Shown: positions 7,993 through 17,087 of the stretch, piece by piece
Position numbering within the stretch: the stretch's first letter is position 1
Layout: each line of letters starts with the position of its first letter
NCBI RefSeq assembly: GCF_041261445.1
Contig: NZ_JBGCCU010000021.1
Span: forward strand, 62,001 to 126,000
Source: Catenulispora sp. EB89
GTDB taxonomy: Bacteria > Actinomycetota > Actinomycetes > Streptomycetales > Catenulisporaceae
Reading direction: 5' to 3'
Length of the DNA stretch: 64,000 nucleotides
Notes under the pieces: generated by a model
The model's input: only the letters and a program-made list of their open reading frames with translations
What the model was told of the DNA's origin: nothing
Databases searched by the model: none
Translations under genes and position numbers: made by a program

Positions 7993-8460
7993 TCAGTCCC
8001 GCACGTACCGCACCCGCTCGCGCTCCCGAGCCGCCGCCACCGCACGCTCCGTCACCGCCTCGGCGTCCGGCCGCGACGTGTCCAGCTCCCGCTGCCGCCG
8101 CAGCACGTACGTCCCGGGCCCGATGCCCGAGTACGCGTGCTCCGGATGCGCCAGGTACGCGACCGAGCCTTCCGAAACCGTCAGCGTCCCGAGGTCCAGG
8201 CCCTCGCCGTCCTCGCTCGCCGCATCGAACGCCGCGGCGCCCTCCGCGAGCAGCGTGTGCGTGTGCCCGCCGAACTCGCCGCGCACCACCGGCAGCCCGG
8301 CGCGCGGGATCGCCGCCGTCGCCGGTCCCAGCGCCGGACGCGGCACGACCATCACGTCGCCCTGCGCCTGCAGCCCGGTCAGCACCGGGATCGTCATCTG
8401 CCGATCGAGATGCTCGTCCACGTCGATGCCGTGGACCTCGATCGCCTCGCCGAGAGTCTT
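7993..8460 (-). CDS. Hypothetical protein paired with the upstream repeat-like protein gene
   Basis: I cannot assign a function. The 155-residue protein has no membrane segment and contains VPVLTGLQAQGDVMVVP-like and GGHTHTLLAEG stretches, with a HPEHAYSGIGPGTYVLRRQRE block typical of small actinobacterial proteins encoded beside DUF6745-like genes. ATG 8460 has a GGGGAG ribosome site. An alternative GTG at 8520 overlaps the upstream stop (GTGA) and would add 20 residues, so coupling is also possible. The two genes form one operon. Confidence 0.6.
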   Translation of the reverse strand, partial: KTLGEAIEVHGIDVDEHLDRQMTIPVLTGLQAQGDVMVVPRPALGPATAAIPRAGLPVVRGEFGGHTHTLLAEGAAAFDAASEDGEGLDLGTLTVSEGSVAYLAHPEHAYSGIGPGTYVLRRQRELDTSRPDAEAVTERAVAAARERERVRYVRD

Positions 8461-8516
8461 CATTCTCCGTGATCTCCCCATCGTTTCCGTATCGCCCGAA
8501 GCCTCAAGCACGCGGC

Positions 8517-9641
8517 TCACGCACGCCGCTCAAGCCCCGCATACTCCTCCGCCGTCAGCCCGTAACCCCAGGCCGCGGCCCCCAGCGCGGCCCGCACCGT
8601 CGCCGGCACCAGCAGCCCGAACGTGTGCCGCCCGCCGCCCAGATCCTCCGTGCCGTTCGTGCACACCAGCACGTTCGCCGCCGTCCCCCACAGCTTTCCG
8701 GGCACCGAGTACAGAGCCAGCTGCTGCCCGCCGTTGCCGGGATCGGCGCACTCGTCGACCAGCTTCAGCCCGGCCTCCGCGGTGAACCGCGACCAGCCCA
8801 GCGCCTCGATCGCGCAACGCCGCACCTCGACGTTCTGCTCCGCCGCGATGCGCGCGACCGTCGGCTCCAGCACCGCCCACCGCGGCACGATCCGTCCGTG
8901 CCAGAAGTACGCGCTGAACCCGCCCGGATACGCCAGCGCCGGGCCGTCCTCGGCGTGCGGGCGCCCCTCCCGGTCGACCTCGCGCAGCGCCGGACGGTCG
9001 CAGACCACTGCCACGTCCCGGAACGGCCACCACCACCCGGCCGAGCGGGCCACGCGCACCAGCCCTTCGACACCGGCCACCGAACCTTGCGCGTGCATCC
9101 GGGCCAGCGCGTCGAGCAACGCCAGCTCCTGCAGCCCCTCGCGCTGGTTCCGGGCCCAGGCCAGGGTCGCCCGCACCTTGCCGTAGGACGGCGTATGGCG
9201 GCGGCGCGCGTCTTCGTACTCCTGCGCCGCCGACGCGCCGAGCGCGTCCAAAGCCATCCGCACGCCGAGCCGGCGCTGTCCCAGAGCCCCGTGGCTCCAG
9301 AACGCGTGCTGCCCCCACACCTCCATCGACGCCTTGGCGCGGGCCCCCTCGATCCGCCGCTCGGCCGGCGTCAGGCCGTCGGCCTCGGGCGTCCTGGCGT
9401 TCCGGGTGGTGAACGCCAGCCCCAGCGCCGCCGAGCGGATGGCGGCGTCCACGCGCTCGCGCTCCGGGAATCGCGTCCCGGCCTCGGCCAGCTGCCAGTG
9501 GCGGTTCTTGTGAGTGTGTCCGGTCGCCCGCCGCGCGCGTTGCCGCGCCTCGGTCCACACCGGGGACGAAGCCCGCGGCGTGAAGCCGGAGACCACCGTG
9601 GCGATCACCGCGCCCAGCGCCGGATCCGGCGCCCACACCAC
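8517..9641 (-). CDS. DUF6745-like protein, start uncertain
   Basis: The frame from GTG 9641 encodes 374 residues rich in Trp, Ala and Arg, with no recognised catalytic motif. It resembles the large DUF6745-type proteins of actinomycetes. The frame stays open upstream to about 9864. Within that part DWLRGLPAVRQEWLDV and KPADRYEAEFGIALAYE look like the conserved N-terminus of the family, yet no ATG, GTG or TTG occurs there in frame. Either a rare start codon is used, the sequence has a frameshift, or the annotated protein is shortened. A 10-bp inverted repeat (9816-9853) lies where the start should be. Confidence 0.55.
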   Translation of the reverse strand: MVWAPDPALGAVIATVVSGFTPRASSPVWTEARQRARRATGHTHKNRHWQLAEAGTRFPERERVDAAIRSAALGLAFTTRNARTPEADGLTPAERRIEGARAKASMEVWGQHAFWSHGALGQRRLGVRMALDALGASAAQEYEDARRRHTPSYGKVRATLAWARNQREGLQELALLDALARMHAQGSVAGVEGLVRVARSAGWWWPFRDVAVVCDRPALREVDREGRPHAEDGPALAYPGGFSAYFWHGRIVPRWAVLEPTVARIAAEQNVEVRRCAIEALGWSRFTAEAGLKLVDECADPGNGGQQLALYSVPGKLWGTAANVLVCTNGTEDLGGGRHTFGLLVPATVRAALGAAAWGYGLTAEEYAGLERRA

Positions 9642-9815
9642 GGTGCGCGGCGGCTCCAGCCCGGCGGTCTCGTACGCCAGGGCGATCCCGAACTCCGCCT
9701 CGTACCGGTCGGCCGGCTTCGTGCACGCCTGGACGTCCAGCCACTCCTGCCGGACCGCCGGCAGGCCGCGCAGCCAGTCCCCGAGCTCGGAACTCTGGAT
9801 CCCGATGTCGTCACC

Positions 9816-9853
9816 CCCTTCGCGACCCGATGGTGACAGGGGATCGCGAAGGG
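9816..9853. repeat. Inverted repeat near the DUF6745-like gene start
   Basis: Exact 10-bp arms CCCTTCGCGA / TCGCGAAGGG with an 18-nt loop. It could be an operator for the operon or a terminator for the TetR gene that ends at 9896 on the same strand. Confidence 0.4.
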
Positions 9854-9895
9854 TGACGATCGCTTTTCAGCGCAAGGGTTTTTCGCCCCGCGCCG

Positions 9896-10579
9896 TCACT
9901 CCGCGGCGGCGGCCGAAGCCGCGCCGGCGGCCCCGGCGGCCTCACTCGTCGCAGTAGCCTGCGAAACCAGCGTGCACGCCGTGTCGATGTCCGCCTTCAC
10001 CTGCGAGATCGAAGCCCGCCCGGACAGCCAGGTGATCAGCGTCGAGTGCCAGGTGTGCGTCACCACGCGCACCGCCGCGAACTCGGCGCGGGTCAGCGGC
10101 CGGCCGGAGTGGATGGCGTCGGCGATGACGTCGGTGATCAGCCGGTTCACCGAGTCCACCTCGGCGGACACCGAGCGGTCGGCGAACGTCAGCGCGCGCA
10201 TCATCGCCTCGGCCAGGTGCGGCTCGCGCTGCAACGCCTTGAAGGTGCGCATCAGGGTCTCGGCCACGCGCTCGCCGGGGTCGGCGCTCACCGGGGGCTT
10301 GCGGCGCAGCTGGTCGTGCAGCTGCTCCAGCTGGTCCTGCATGGTGGCCACGAGCAGGTGGATCTTGGACGGGAAGTAGCGGTAGAGGGTGCCCAGGGCC
10401 ACCTCCGACAGCTCGGCGACCTCGCGCATCTGCACCGCGTCGAAGCCGCCGCGGGCCGCCAGCTGCTGGGTGGCGCGCAGGATGCGCTGGCGGCGGGCTT
10501 CCTGACGCTCCGTCAGGGCCGGGACCGGCGACGGCGCCGAAGCGGGGGGGCCGGCGGGGGCCGACGCGTCAACCGACAT
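9896..10579 (-). CDS. kstR: TetR-family regulator, KstR-like
   Basis: The 227-residue protein has a TetR helix-turn-helix at about residues 30-75, with GGFDAVQMREVAELSEVALGTLYRYFPSKIHLLV. That segment closely matches mycobacterial KstR from memory (GGYEAVQMRAVADRADVAVGTLYRYFPSK). Similarity continues through LQREPHLAEAMMRALTFADRSVSAEVDSV and TWLSGRASISQV. KstR represses sterol-catabolism genes and is released by a sterol-derived CoA thioester. Three KstR-like boxes occur in this window, one 150 bases upstream of this gene, supporting autoregulation. The N-terminal ~20 residues and Ala-rich tail are extra. The symbol is given by family; orthology needs a tree. Confidence 0.78.
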   Translation of the reverse strand: MSVDASAPAGPPASAPSPVPALTERQEARRQRILRATQQLAARGGFDAVQMREVAELSEVALGTLYRYFPSKIHLLVATMQDQLEQLHDQLRRKPPVSADPGERVAETLMRTFKALQREPHLAEAMMRALTFADRSVSAEVDSVNRLITDVIADAIHSGRPLTRAEFAAVRVVTHTWHSTLITWLSGRASISQVKADIDTACTLVSQATATSEAAGAAGAASAAAAE

Positions 10580-10728
10580 GGGCTTTCCTCAACCTCGATA
10601 GACTCTGCGAACGCGGTTCCGATCCTGGCCACAGCGGTTCACGGACGGTGTTCGCCGTGGTAGCCGGATGTGAACCGTCTGTGAACTGTGTCACGTCCCA
10701 ACTCTGCCACCTGCGGCGCGGGCGAAGT

Positions 10729-10742
10729 AGGAACTTGTTCTA
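10729..10742. promoter_or_regulatory. KstR-like box upstream of the TetR gene
   Basis: AGGAACTTGTTCTA matches TNNAACNNGTTNNA at all but the first base. It lies between the TetR gene and the divergent glycosyltransferase operon, so it may control either or both. Confidence 0.6.
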
Positions 10743-10836
10743 GATTAGCGCCACGGATTATGCTCCGTTGACCCGCTCGTGACGCCGTCTAAGCCGTGAA
10801 GGCGGGACACGGACTTACGGAGCGAGGTGATAGAGC

Positions 10837-12156
10837 ATGGCAAACACGCCACTGCGCATAGCCTTGCTCGCGTACAAAGGGAACCCCTTCTGCGGAGGTC
10901 AGGGCGTCTACGTCCGGCACCTTTCCCGAGAGCTCGCCCGCCTGGGCCACACCGTCGAAGTGCTGGCCGGCCAGCCGTATCCGGTGCTGGACCCCGAACC
11001 CGGCGTGAAGCTGACCGAGATATCCAGCCTCGACCTGTACCGCCAGCCCGACCCCTTCCGCACCCCCAAGCGTGACGAGTACCGCGACTGGGTGGACATG
11101 CTGGAGGTCGGGACCATGTGGACCGCCGGTTTCCCCGAGCCCTTGACCTTCTCGCTGCGCGCGCTGCGCCACCTGTCCGGGCGCAAGGGCGAGTTCGACG
11201 TGGTCCACGACAACCAGTGCCTCGGCTACGGCCTGCTCGGCATGCCGCGCCTGGGCTTCCCGACGCTGGCGACCATCCACCACCCGATCCAGGTGGACCG
11301 CGAGTTGGAGCTGGCCGCGGCGCCGACCAGGGGCAAGCGCGCCTCGGTGCGCCGCTGGTACGCCTTCACCAAGATGCAGACCCGCGTCGCGCGGCGGCTG
11401 CCGGAGATCATCACCGTCTCGTCGTCCTCCGCCGCGGAGATCGGGCAGTACCTCGGCGTCCCGCAGCGGCGGATCAGCACGATCCCGATCGGCGCCGACA
11501 CCGACACCTTCTCCCCGGATCCCTCGGTGGCCAAGGTCTCGGGGCGTATCGTCACCACCGCCAGCGCCGATGTGCCGCTCAAGGGCCTGCTGCCGCTGGT
11601 CGAAGCGCTGGCCAAGGTGCGGGTCGAGGTCGAGCACGCGCATCTGGTCGTGGTCGGCAAGGCCCGGGAGGACGGCGTCGTCGCCAAGGCGATCGAGCGC
11701 CTGGGCCTGGGCGGCGCGGTGCGCTTCGTGCACGGCATATCAGACGCCGAACTCGTCGACCTGATCCGCTCGGCCGAGGTGGCCTGTGTGCCCTCGCTGT
11801 ACGAGGGCTTCTCGCTGCCCGCGGTCGAGGCCATGTCCTGCGGCACCGCGCTGGTGTCCACCACCGGCGGGGCGATCCCCGAGGTGGCCGGCCGGGACGG
11901 CGAGACCACGCTGGCGGTGCCGCCGGGTGATCCGTCGGCGCTTGCCGCCGCGTTGACCCGGGTACTGGGGGACGCGGAACTGCGGGCCCGGTTGGGCGCC
12001 GCGGCACGGGAACGTGTTCTGGAGAAGTTCACGTGGCGGGCCGCCGCGATCGCCACCGCCGAGCGCTACCGGGCGCTCATCGAGGCCGGCCGGGATCCGG
12101 TCGACTGGGACCGCATGGCCGCCGACAGGCTCCGTGGAAGAAAGGCAGGGGTCTGA
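10837..12156 (+). CDS. Glycosyltransferase family 4
   Basis: The 439-residue protein is a two-domain GT-B enzyme. The N-terminal fold has the GGQGVYVRHLSRELARLGH glycine loop at about residues 27-45. The C-terminal half shows the retaining-GT4 EX7E motif in EGFSLPAVEAMSCG. It transfers a sugar from a nucleotide donor to an unknown acceptor, probably at the cytoplasmic membrane face. A GAGGTGA ribosome site precedes ATG 10837. It is first in a three-gene operon with a methyltransferase (1-nt spacing) and a toroid-type protein (4-base overlap), suggesting stepwise building of one glycolipid or glycosylated metabolite. Confidence 0.9.
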   Translation: MANTPLRIALLAYKGNPFCGGQGVYVRHLSRELARLGHTVEVLAGQPYPVLDPEPGVKLTEISSLDLYRQPDPFRTPKRDEYRDWVDMLEVGTMWTAGFPEPLTFSLRALRHLSGRKGEFDVVHDNQCLGYGLLGMPRLGFPTLATIHHPIQVDRELELAAAPTRGKRASVRRWYAFTKMQTRVARRLPEIITVSSSSAAEIGQYLGVPQRRISTIPIGADTDTFSPDPSVAKVSGRIVTTASADVPLKGLLPLVEALAKVRVEVEHAHLVVVGKAREDGVVAKAIERLGLGGAVRFVHGISDAELVDLIRSAEVACVPSLYEGFSLPAVEAMSCGTALVSTTGGAIPEVAGRDGETTLAVPPGDPSALAAALTRVLGDAELRARLGAAARERVLEKFTWRAAAIATAERYRALIEAGRDPVDWDRMAADRLRGRKAGV

Positions 12157-12157
12157 C

Positions 12158-12886
12158 GTGCTCACCGTGGACTTCGAGAAGTTCCCGATCGCCAAGGGCG
12201 AGAAGGTGCTGGACATGGGCTGCGGCTTCGGCCGGCACGCCTTCGCGCTGCTGCGTCAGGGGGCTGACGTGGTCGCCCTGGACTACAGCCAGGACGAGGT
12301 CGCCGAGGTGACCAAGTGGTTCGGCGCGATGCAGCTGGCCGGCGAGGTGCCGGCCGGGGCCGGCGCGATCGCGGTCCGCGGCACCGCCTACGGCCTGCCG
12401 TTCGCCGACGCCACCTTCGACGCGATCGTCGCCGCCGAGGTGCTGGAGCACCTGCCCGACGACCGGCTGGCGATGTCCGAGCTGGTCCGGGTCCTCAAGC
12501 CCGGCGGCCGGCTGGCGGTGACGGTGCCGCGCTGGTTCCCGGAGAAGGTCTGCTGGGCGCTGTCCGACGCCTACCACGAGGTCGAGGGCGGCCACATCCG
12601 GATCTACAAGCGGCGCGAGATGGTCGAGAAGCTGCGCGAGGCCGGCGTGGTGCCCAGCGAGCTGCACCACGCGCACGCCCTGCACGCGCCGTACTGGTGG
12701 CTCAAGTGCGCGGTCGGCGTGGACACCGAGAACGCGCCGGTGAAGGCGTACAAGAAGCTGCTGGAGTGGGACATCATCAAGGCCCCGGCGATCACCCGCG
12801 TCAGCGAGACGCTGCTGAACCCGGTGCTGGGCAAGAGCCTGGTCGTCTACGCCACCAAGCCCGCCGCCACCTCCCCCGCCGCATGA
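12158..12886 (+). CDS. Class I SAM-dependent methyltransferase
   Basis: The 242-residue protein has motif I VLDMGCGFGRHAFALL (about residues 16-31), an acidic VVALDYS strand end, and FDAIVAAEVLEHLPD as motif post-I/II, as in UbiE/MenG-like small-molecule methyltransferases. GTG 12158 follows the glycosyltransferase stop by one base and has an AGGGG site; the frame is open upstream but without similarity. The product probably methylates the glycosyltransferase product or its precursor; the substrate is unknown. Confidence 0.88.
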   Translation: MLTVDFEKFPIAKGEKVLDMGCGFGRHAFALLRQGADVVALDYSQDEVAEVTKWFGAMQLAGEVPAGAGAIAVRGTAYGLPFADATFDAIVAAEVLEHLPDDRLAMSELVRVLKPGGRLAVTVPRWFPEKVCWALSDAYHEVEGGHIRIYKRREMVEKLREAGVVPSELHHAHALHAPYWWLKCAVGVDTENAPVKAYKKLLEWDIIKAPAITRVSETLLNPVLGKSLVVYATKPAATSPAA

Positions 12887-14025
12887 CGGTGGGGTCCGCA
12901 CCGGCGGCCGAAGGGCTCACCGCCGCGGTCGAACTGCTGGCCGGCGAAGGCGTGCTGAGCGCCGGCCAGGTCCGCGCCACCGCCGAGGGCATCGCCGCGC
13001 TCCAGCGGCCCGACGGCGCGATCCCCTGGTTCCACGGCGGCCACCTGGACCCCTGGGACCACATCGAGGCGGCGATGGCGCTGGACGTCGCCGGGCTGCC
13101 GGAGCGGGCGCTGGCCGCCTACCGCTGGCTGGCGGCGTCGCAGAACGCTGACGGTTCCTGGTACGCGGCCTACGCCGACGCCCCCGAGGGCGTCACCGAA
13201 GCGACCAACCGGCTGCGCGAGACCAACTTCACCGCCTACATCGCGGTCGGCGTCTGGCACCACTTCCTGGTCACCGGCGACGAGGAGTTCCTGGCCGAGA
13301 TGTGGCCGCCGGTGCGCCGGGCGACGGACTTCGTGCTGCGGTTGCAGACCCCGGGCGGCGAGATCGTGTGGTGCGAGGACGAGCAGGAGCGCGAGGCCGA
13401 CGAGGCGCTGCTGACCGGCTGCTCGTCGATGTACCAGGCGCTGCGCTGCGCGCTGGCGGTCGCCGAGCAGGTCGGGCACGGACGGCCGGACTGGGAGCTG
13501 GCCTGCGGGCGGCTGGGCCACGCGCTGGCCGGCCATCCGGAGCGGTTCGCGGACAAGGGCACGTATTCGATGGACTGGTACTACCCGGTGCTCGGGACGG
13601 CGCTGCGCGGCGCGGCGGCGGAGCGGCGGATCGCAGAGGGCTGGGAAACCTTCGTGGTGCCGGGGTACGGGGTGCGGTGCGTGACGCCGAACGATTGGGT
13701 CACCGGCGGCGAGACCTGCGAGTTGGCGCTGGCGCTGTGGGCGATCGGCGATGTGGAGCGTGCGCGGACGTTGCTGCGTGACATCCAGCACCTGCGCGAC
13801 GAGGCCGACGGGATGTACTGGACCGGCCGCGTCTTCGAGCCGGACAAGGATGGGAATCCGCCGGCGATCTGGCCACAGGAGAAGACCGCCTGGACCGCCG
13901 GTGCGCTGCTGTTGGCGCTCGCGGTGCTCGCCGAGGACAAGGCGACGGTCGCGGTGTTCGGCGGGGACGGGCTGCCCGAGGGGCTGCCGGTCGCGTGCTC
14001 CGTCGCGGAGTGCGTGGCGGCCTGA
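12883..14025 (+). CDS. Alpha/alpha-toroid protein annotated in relatives as prenyltransferase
   Basis: The 380-residue protein has repeated helical units, including QRPDGAIPWF and SQNADGSWYAAY, which look like the QW-type repeats of squalene/terpene cyclase and prenyltransferase toroids, and like six-hairpin glycosidases. I see no DxDD cyclase motif or isoprenoid-binding DDxxD, so catalysis is uncertain. The start overlaps the methyltransferase stop (ATGA), so it is certainly co-translated. A glycosidase/toroid role in processing the operon's glycoconjugate is as likely as prenyl transfer. Confidence 0.65.
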   Translation: MTVGSAPAAEGLTAAVELLAGEGVLSAGQVRATAEGIAALQRPDGAIPWFHGGHLDPWDHIEAAMALDVAGLPERALAAYRWLAASQNADGSWYAAYADAPEGVTEATNRLRETNFTAYIAVGVWHHFLVTGDEEFLAEMWPPVRRATDFVLRLQTPGGEIVWCEDEQEREADEALLTGCSSMYQALRCALAVAEQVGHGRPDWELACGRLGHALAGHPERFADKGTYSMDWYYPVLGTALRGAAAERRIAEGWETFVVPGYGVRCVTPNDWVTGGETCELALALWAIGDVERARTLLRDIQHLRDEADGMYWTGRVFEPDKDGNPPAIWPQEKTAWTAGALLLALAVLAEDKATVAVFGGDGLPEGLPVACSVAECVAA

Positions 14026-14047
14026 GGGCGGCGCGGTTGAGTAGCCG

Positions 14048-14075
14048 GTCGCAGCTCGAACGAGCGAGCTGCGAC
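14048..14075. terminator. Bidirectional hairpin terminator
   Basis: Exact 11-bp arms with a 6-nt loop between the convergent ends at 14025 and 14133. Confidence 0.65.
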
Positions 14076-14132
14076 GTGCCCTGATACTCCCTGTGCTCCC
14101 GGCACTCCCTGATAAGCCCTAATACCGCCGGC

Positions 14133-15761
14133 TCAGCTGTTGCAGGCCGTGTTCACCGCGGCGATGTCCTTGGTCGTCTGCGGGATCGTCTGGCTCATCC
14201 CGCTGGTGTCGTTGTTGGCGTAGTCGTCCGCGAACGTGTTCCAGCTCGACGCCTCGTTCTGGATCGCGGTCTTCACCGCCGGGTCGGTGGCCAGCGCGGC
14301 GTCCGCGTCCAGCTTGTCGGCCAGGTCGTGGTCGGCCTTGATCTGGTAGGTCTTGTCGCCGGTGCCGGCCGGGTTGGAGGCGTTGAAGGCGTTCAGGTCG
14401 CTGTTGGCCTCCGCGCAGCCGGCCTTGACGCCGCCGGGGCTCGGCGGGCCGCTGGACGTCGTCGTGTCCTGCGTCGGGTCCGACGGGGCGGCGGAGTCGG
14501 TCGTCGGCGCCGACGTGGACGGCGAGCCGGTCGGGTTGCCGGTGCTGGAGGTCGTGGACGTCGTGGAGTTCGTCGAGCTCGTGGTGTTCGTCGGTCCGGC
14601 CGTCGGTGAACTGTGGTGCATCAGCTGCGTGGCGCCGAGCGTCGCCAGCACCGCGACCACGGCGACCGCCGCGACCACGGCGGCGATCTTCGCCCCGCTG
14701 CCCTTGCGCGGCGGCGGCGGGTTCAGCGCCTGGCTGGCCAGATACGGCGTCGGCTGCGGTCCCAGTGCCGGGTAGGGCGTGGGGTTCGACGCGCTCGTCG
14801 GGCCGGACGGGTTCATCGGGTTCGCCGACGGGATCCCCGGCATCGGCACCGGCGGGGTCGGCGTCGCCAGCGCCGTCGGCGTGGTGGCGCCGGCGGCGGC
14901 GAAGCCGGAACCGAAGCCGGCGGCGCTCGTGCCACCGGTGGTGCGGTCGTTCAGCATCGCCAGCGCGGCCTGGACCGTCGGGCGCTGATTCGGGTCCTTG
15001 GCCAGCAACGCGCCGAGCAGGGCGGTCAGCCGCCCGGCGTTCTTCGGCGGCGCCGGCTGCTCGAACAGCACGGCGGTCATCGTGGCGGTCGGCGAGTCGC
15101 GGCGGAACGGCGAGACGCCCTCGACCGCCTGGTACAGCGTCACGCCGAGGGAGAACAGGTCCGAGGCCGGACCCGCATCCTCGGCGCGGGCCCGCTCGGG
15201 GGCCAGGTACTCCGCGGAGCCGATGACCGCGCCGGTCATCGTCAGGGAGCTGTCGCCCTCGGCCTGGGCGATGCCGAAGTCGGTGAGCAGGACCCGGCCG
15301 TCCTTGGCCAGCAGCACGTTCGCCGGCTTCACGTCGCGGTGCACGATGCCCGCGGCGTGCGCGGCGGCCAGCGCGCGCAGCATGGTGTCGGCCACCTTCG
15401 CCGCGTTCTCCACGCTCAGCGGCCCGTGCTCGGTCAGGTGCTCGTCCAGCGAGCTGCCGGTCACCAGCTGCATCACGATCCACGGCGCGTCGTCGTCGAT
15501 GACGACGTCGTGCACGGTCACGATGCCCGGCTGGTCGCGCAGCCGGACGGTGTTGCGGGCCTCGCGCTCGGCCCGGCTCAGGCGCTCGGCGAGCTGCTTC
15601 TCGGAGAGCATGAAGGGCAGCGAGACCTCTTTGATGGCCACGTCGATGCCCAACGTCTGGTCGTGGGCGCGCCACACGCGGCCCATGCCTCCCGAGCCGA
15701 GCCGGTCGACCAGCCGATACCGGCCGCCGACCAGGCGGCCGGGCTGTGAGTTCTCAGCCAT
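14133..15761 (-). CDS. Membrane Ser/Thr protein kinase (PknB-type)
   Basis: The N-terminal ~265 of 542 residues form a Hanks-type kinase: GSGGMGRVW glycine loop, AIKEV lysine, VHRDVKPANVLL catalytic loop, TDFG, and a YLAPE P+1 region. A Pro/Ala/Thr-rich juxtamembrane linker leads to one membrane helix (IAAVVAAVAVVAVLATLG, about residues 350-368). A Thr/Ser-rich extracellular part follows, ending in a ~100-residue helical domain with two cysteines. There are no PASTA repeats, so it does not sense muropeptides as PknB does; the external ligand is unknown. Confidence 0.92.
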   Translation of the reverse strand: MAENSQPGRLVGGRYRLVDRLGSGGMGRVWRAHDQTLGIDVAIKEVSLPFMLSEKQLAERLSRAEREARNTVRLRDQPGIVTVHDVVIDDDAPWIVMQLVTGSSLDEHLTEHGPLSVENAAKVADTMLRALAAAHAAGIVHRDVKPANVLLAKDGRVLLTDFGIAQAEGDSSLTMTGAVIGSAEYLAPERARAEDAGPASDLFSLGVTLYQAVEGVSPFRRDSPTATMTAVLFEQPAPPKNAGRLTALLGALLAKDPNQRPTVQAALAMLNDRTTGGTSAAGFGSGFAAAGATTPTALATPTPPVPMPGIPSANPMNPSGPTSASNPTPYPALGPQPTPYLASQALNPPPPRKGSGAKIAAVVAAVAVVAVLATLGATQLMHHSSPTAGPTNTTSSTNSTTSTTSSTGNPTGSPSTSAPTTDSAAPSDPTQDTTTSSGPPSPGGVKAGCAEANSDLNAFNASNPAGTGDKTYQIKADHDLADKLDADAALATDPAVKTAIQNEASSWNTFADDYANNDTSGMSQTIPQTTKDIAAVNTACNS

Positions 15762-15913
15762 GATCCGTACCCATCACAAGAACATCTGTATCGCTCACAC
15801 GAACGACGTCCCCCACAAGATCCCCCCGGGTCTACTGTGTTTCCGACATCGGACAGACTACGGAAGCGGCGTGTTGATCACATCCGCCGAAGTACTCAGG
15901 AAGGGATGCGTAA

Positions 15914-16393
15914 ATGTCCTACCCGGACCCGCGCTACTTCGCCGACACCGGCGAGGTCAGCGCCACGTTCCGACCGGCCGATGCCGAGCCGGAGATCGCC
16001 TTCGCCTCCGGCGGCACCTGCAGCCTACTGTCGACCTCCGACGGCACCGACGGCCTGTACGGGCTCTACCGCTGGGACTTCGCCGCGGCGCCCAGCGGCC
16101 CCGGCACGCACTTCCACAAGACGATGAGCGAGGCCTTCTTCATCCTGAAGGGCGCCGTGCGCCTGTTCAACGGCGAGAAGTGGGTGGAGGCCACGCCCGG
16201 CGACTACCTGTTCGTGCCGCCCGGCGGCCTGCACGCGTTCCGCAACGAGTCCGGCGAGCCCGCCTCGATGCTGTTGATGTTCGCCCCCGGCGCGCCGCGC
16301 GAGAACTACTTCCGCGGGCTGGTGGAGGGGTTGCAGAACACGGCGGGGCAGGCGTTCTTCCTGGAGCACGACCAGTACAACGTCAAGGACTGA
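15914..16393 (+). CDS. Cupin-domain protein
   Basis: The 159-residue protein has both cupin motifs: GTHFHKTMSEAFFILKG (motif 1; His, His, Glu ligands) and PGDYLFVPPGGLHAFRN (motif 2 His). A single-domain cupin of this kind binds a metal and may be a dioxygenase, isomerase or binding protein. A GGAAGG ribosome site precedes ATG 15914. The S51-like gene follows after 11 bases, so the two are probably an operon. The substrate is unknown. Confidence 0.87.
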   Translation: MSYPDPRYFADTGEVSATFRPADAEPEIAFASGGTCSLLSTSDGTDGLYGLYRWDFAAAPSGPGTHFHKTMSEAFFILKGAVRLFNGEKWVEATPGDYLFVPPGGLHAFRNESGEPASMLLMFAPGAPRENYFRGLVEGLQNTAGQAFFLEHDQYNVKD

Positions 16394-16404
16394 CAGACGG
16401 TCCC

Positions 16405-17070
16405 ATGAAGCTTCTCCTCACCTCCGGCGGTGTCAGCAACCAGAGCATCCGCGCTGCTCTGGTCGACATGCTGGGCAAGCCCATCGCCGAGTCCACGGCC
16501 CTGTGCATCCCCACCGCGATGTACGGCATGCCCGGGACCGCCGTCATGACGTGGCGGCAGATTGCCGGGCAGACCAGTACCCCGTTGGTCGAGCTCGGGT
16601 GGAAGTCCGTGGGGATGCTGGAGTTGACCGCGCTGCCCAGCATCGACGCGGAGAACTGGGTTCCGCTGGTCCGGGAGACCGATGCCCTGCTGGTGTGCGG
16701 CGGCGACGTCCTGTACCTGCACCACTGGATGCGCGCCTCCGGTCTGGCGGATCTGTTCCCGTCGCTGAGTGAGACGGTCTACGTGGGACTGACCGTCGGC
16801 AGCATGGTGATGGCCCCGCACGTCGGACAGGAGTTCGTCGGCTGGAAGCCGGCCGCGGGCGGCGACAGCGCGTTCGGCATGGTCGGGTTCTCGATCTTCC
16901 CGCACCTGGACAACGTGATGTGCCCGGAGAACACCATGGCCGACGCCGAGAAGTGGGCCGCACGCGTGCCGGTTCCGGGGTACGCCGTCGATGACGAGAC
17001 GGCCATCAAGGTGGTGGACGGCGTCGTCGAGGTCGTCTCCGAGGGGCACTGGAAGCTCTTCGACCGCTGA
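16405..17070 (+). CDS. Peptidase S51 / type 1 glutamine amidotransferase-like protein
   Basis: The 221-residue protein starts MKLLLTSGGVSN and contains LVCGGDVLYLHHWM and GLTVGSMVMAP, corresponding to the GGNT and nucleophile-serine regions of dipeptidase E-like S51 enzymes. The usual GxSAG elbow is altered to VGSMV: the serine is kept, the alanine-glycine is not. An IFPHLDN segment carries the expected histidine/aspartate. It probably hydrolyses small acidic peptides or amides, but the altered elbow makes this tentative. Confidence 0.75.
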   Translation: MKLLLTSGGVSNQSIRAALVDMLGKPIAESTALCIPTAMYGMPGTAVMTWRQIAGQTSTPLVELGWKSVGMLELTALPSIDAENWVPLVRETDALLVCGGDVLYLHHWMRASGLADLFPSLSETVYVGLTVGSMVMAPHVGQEFVGWKPAAGGDSAFGMVGFSIFPHLDNVMCPENTMADAEKWAARVPVPGYAVDDETAIKVVDGVVEVVSEGHWKLFDR

Positions 17071-17087
17071 CCACGAGGACGGATCAC

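Noticed and set aside
12008-12021. GGGAACGTGTTCTG, resembling a KstR box
   Set aside because: It lies inside the glycosyltransferase coding region, and both outer T/A positions fail; probably chance.
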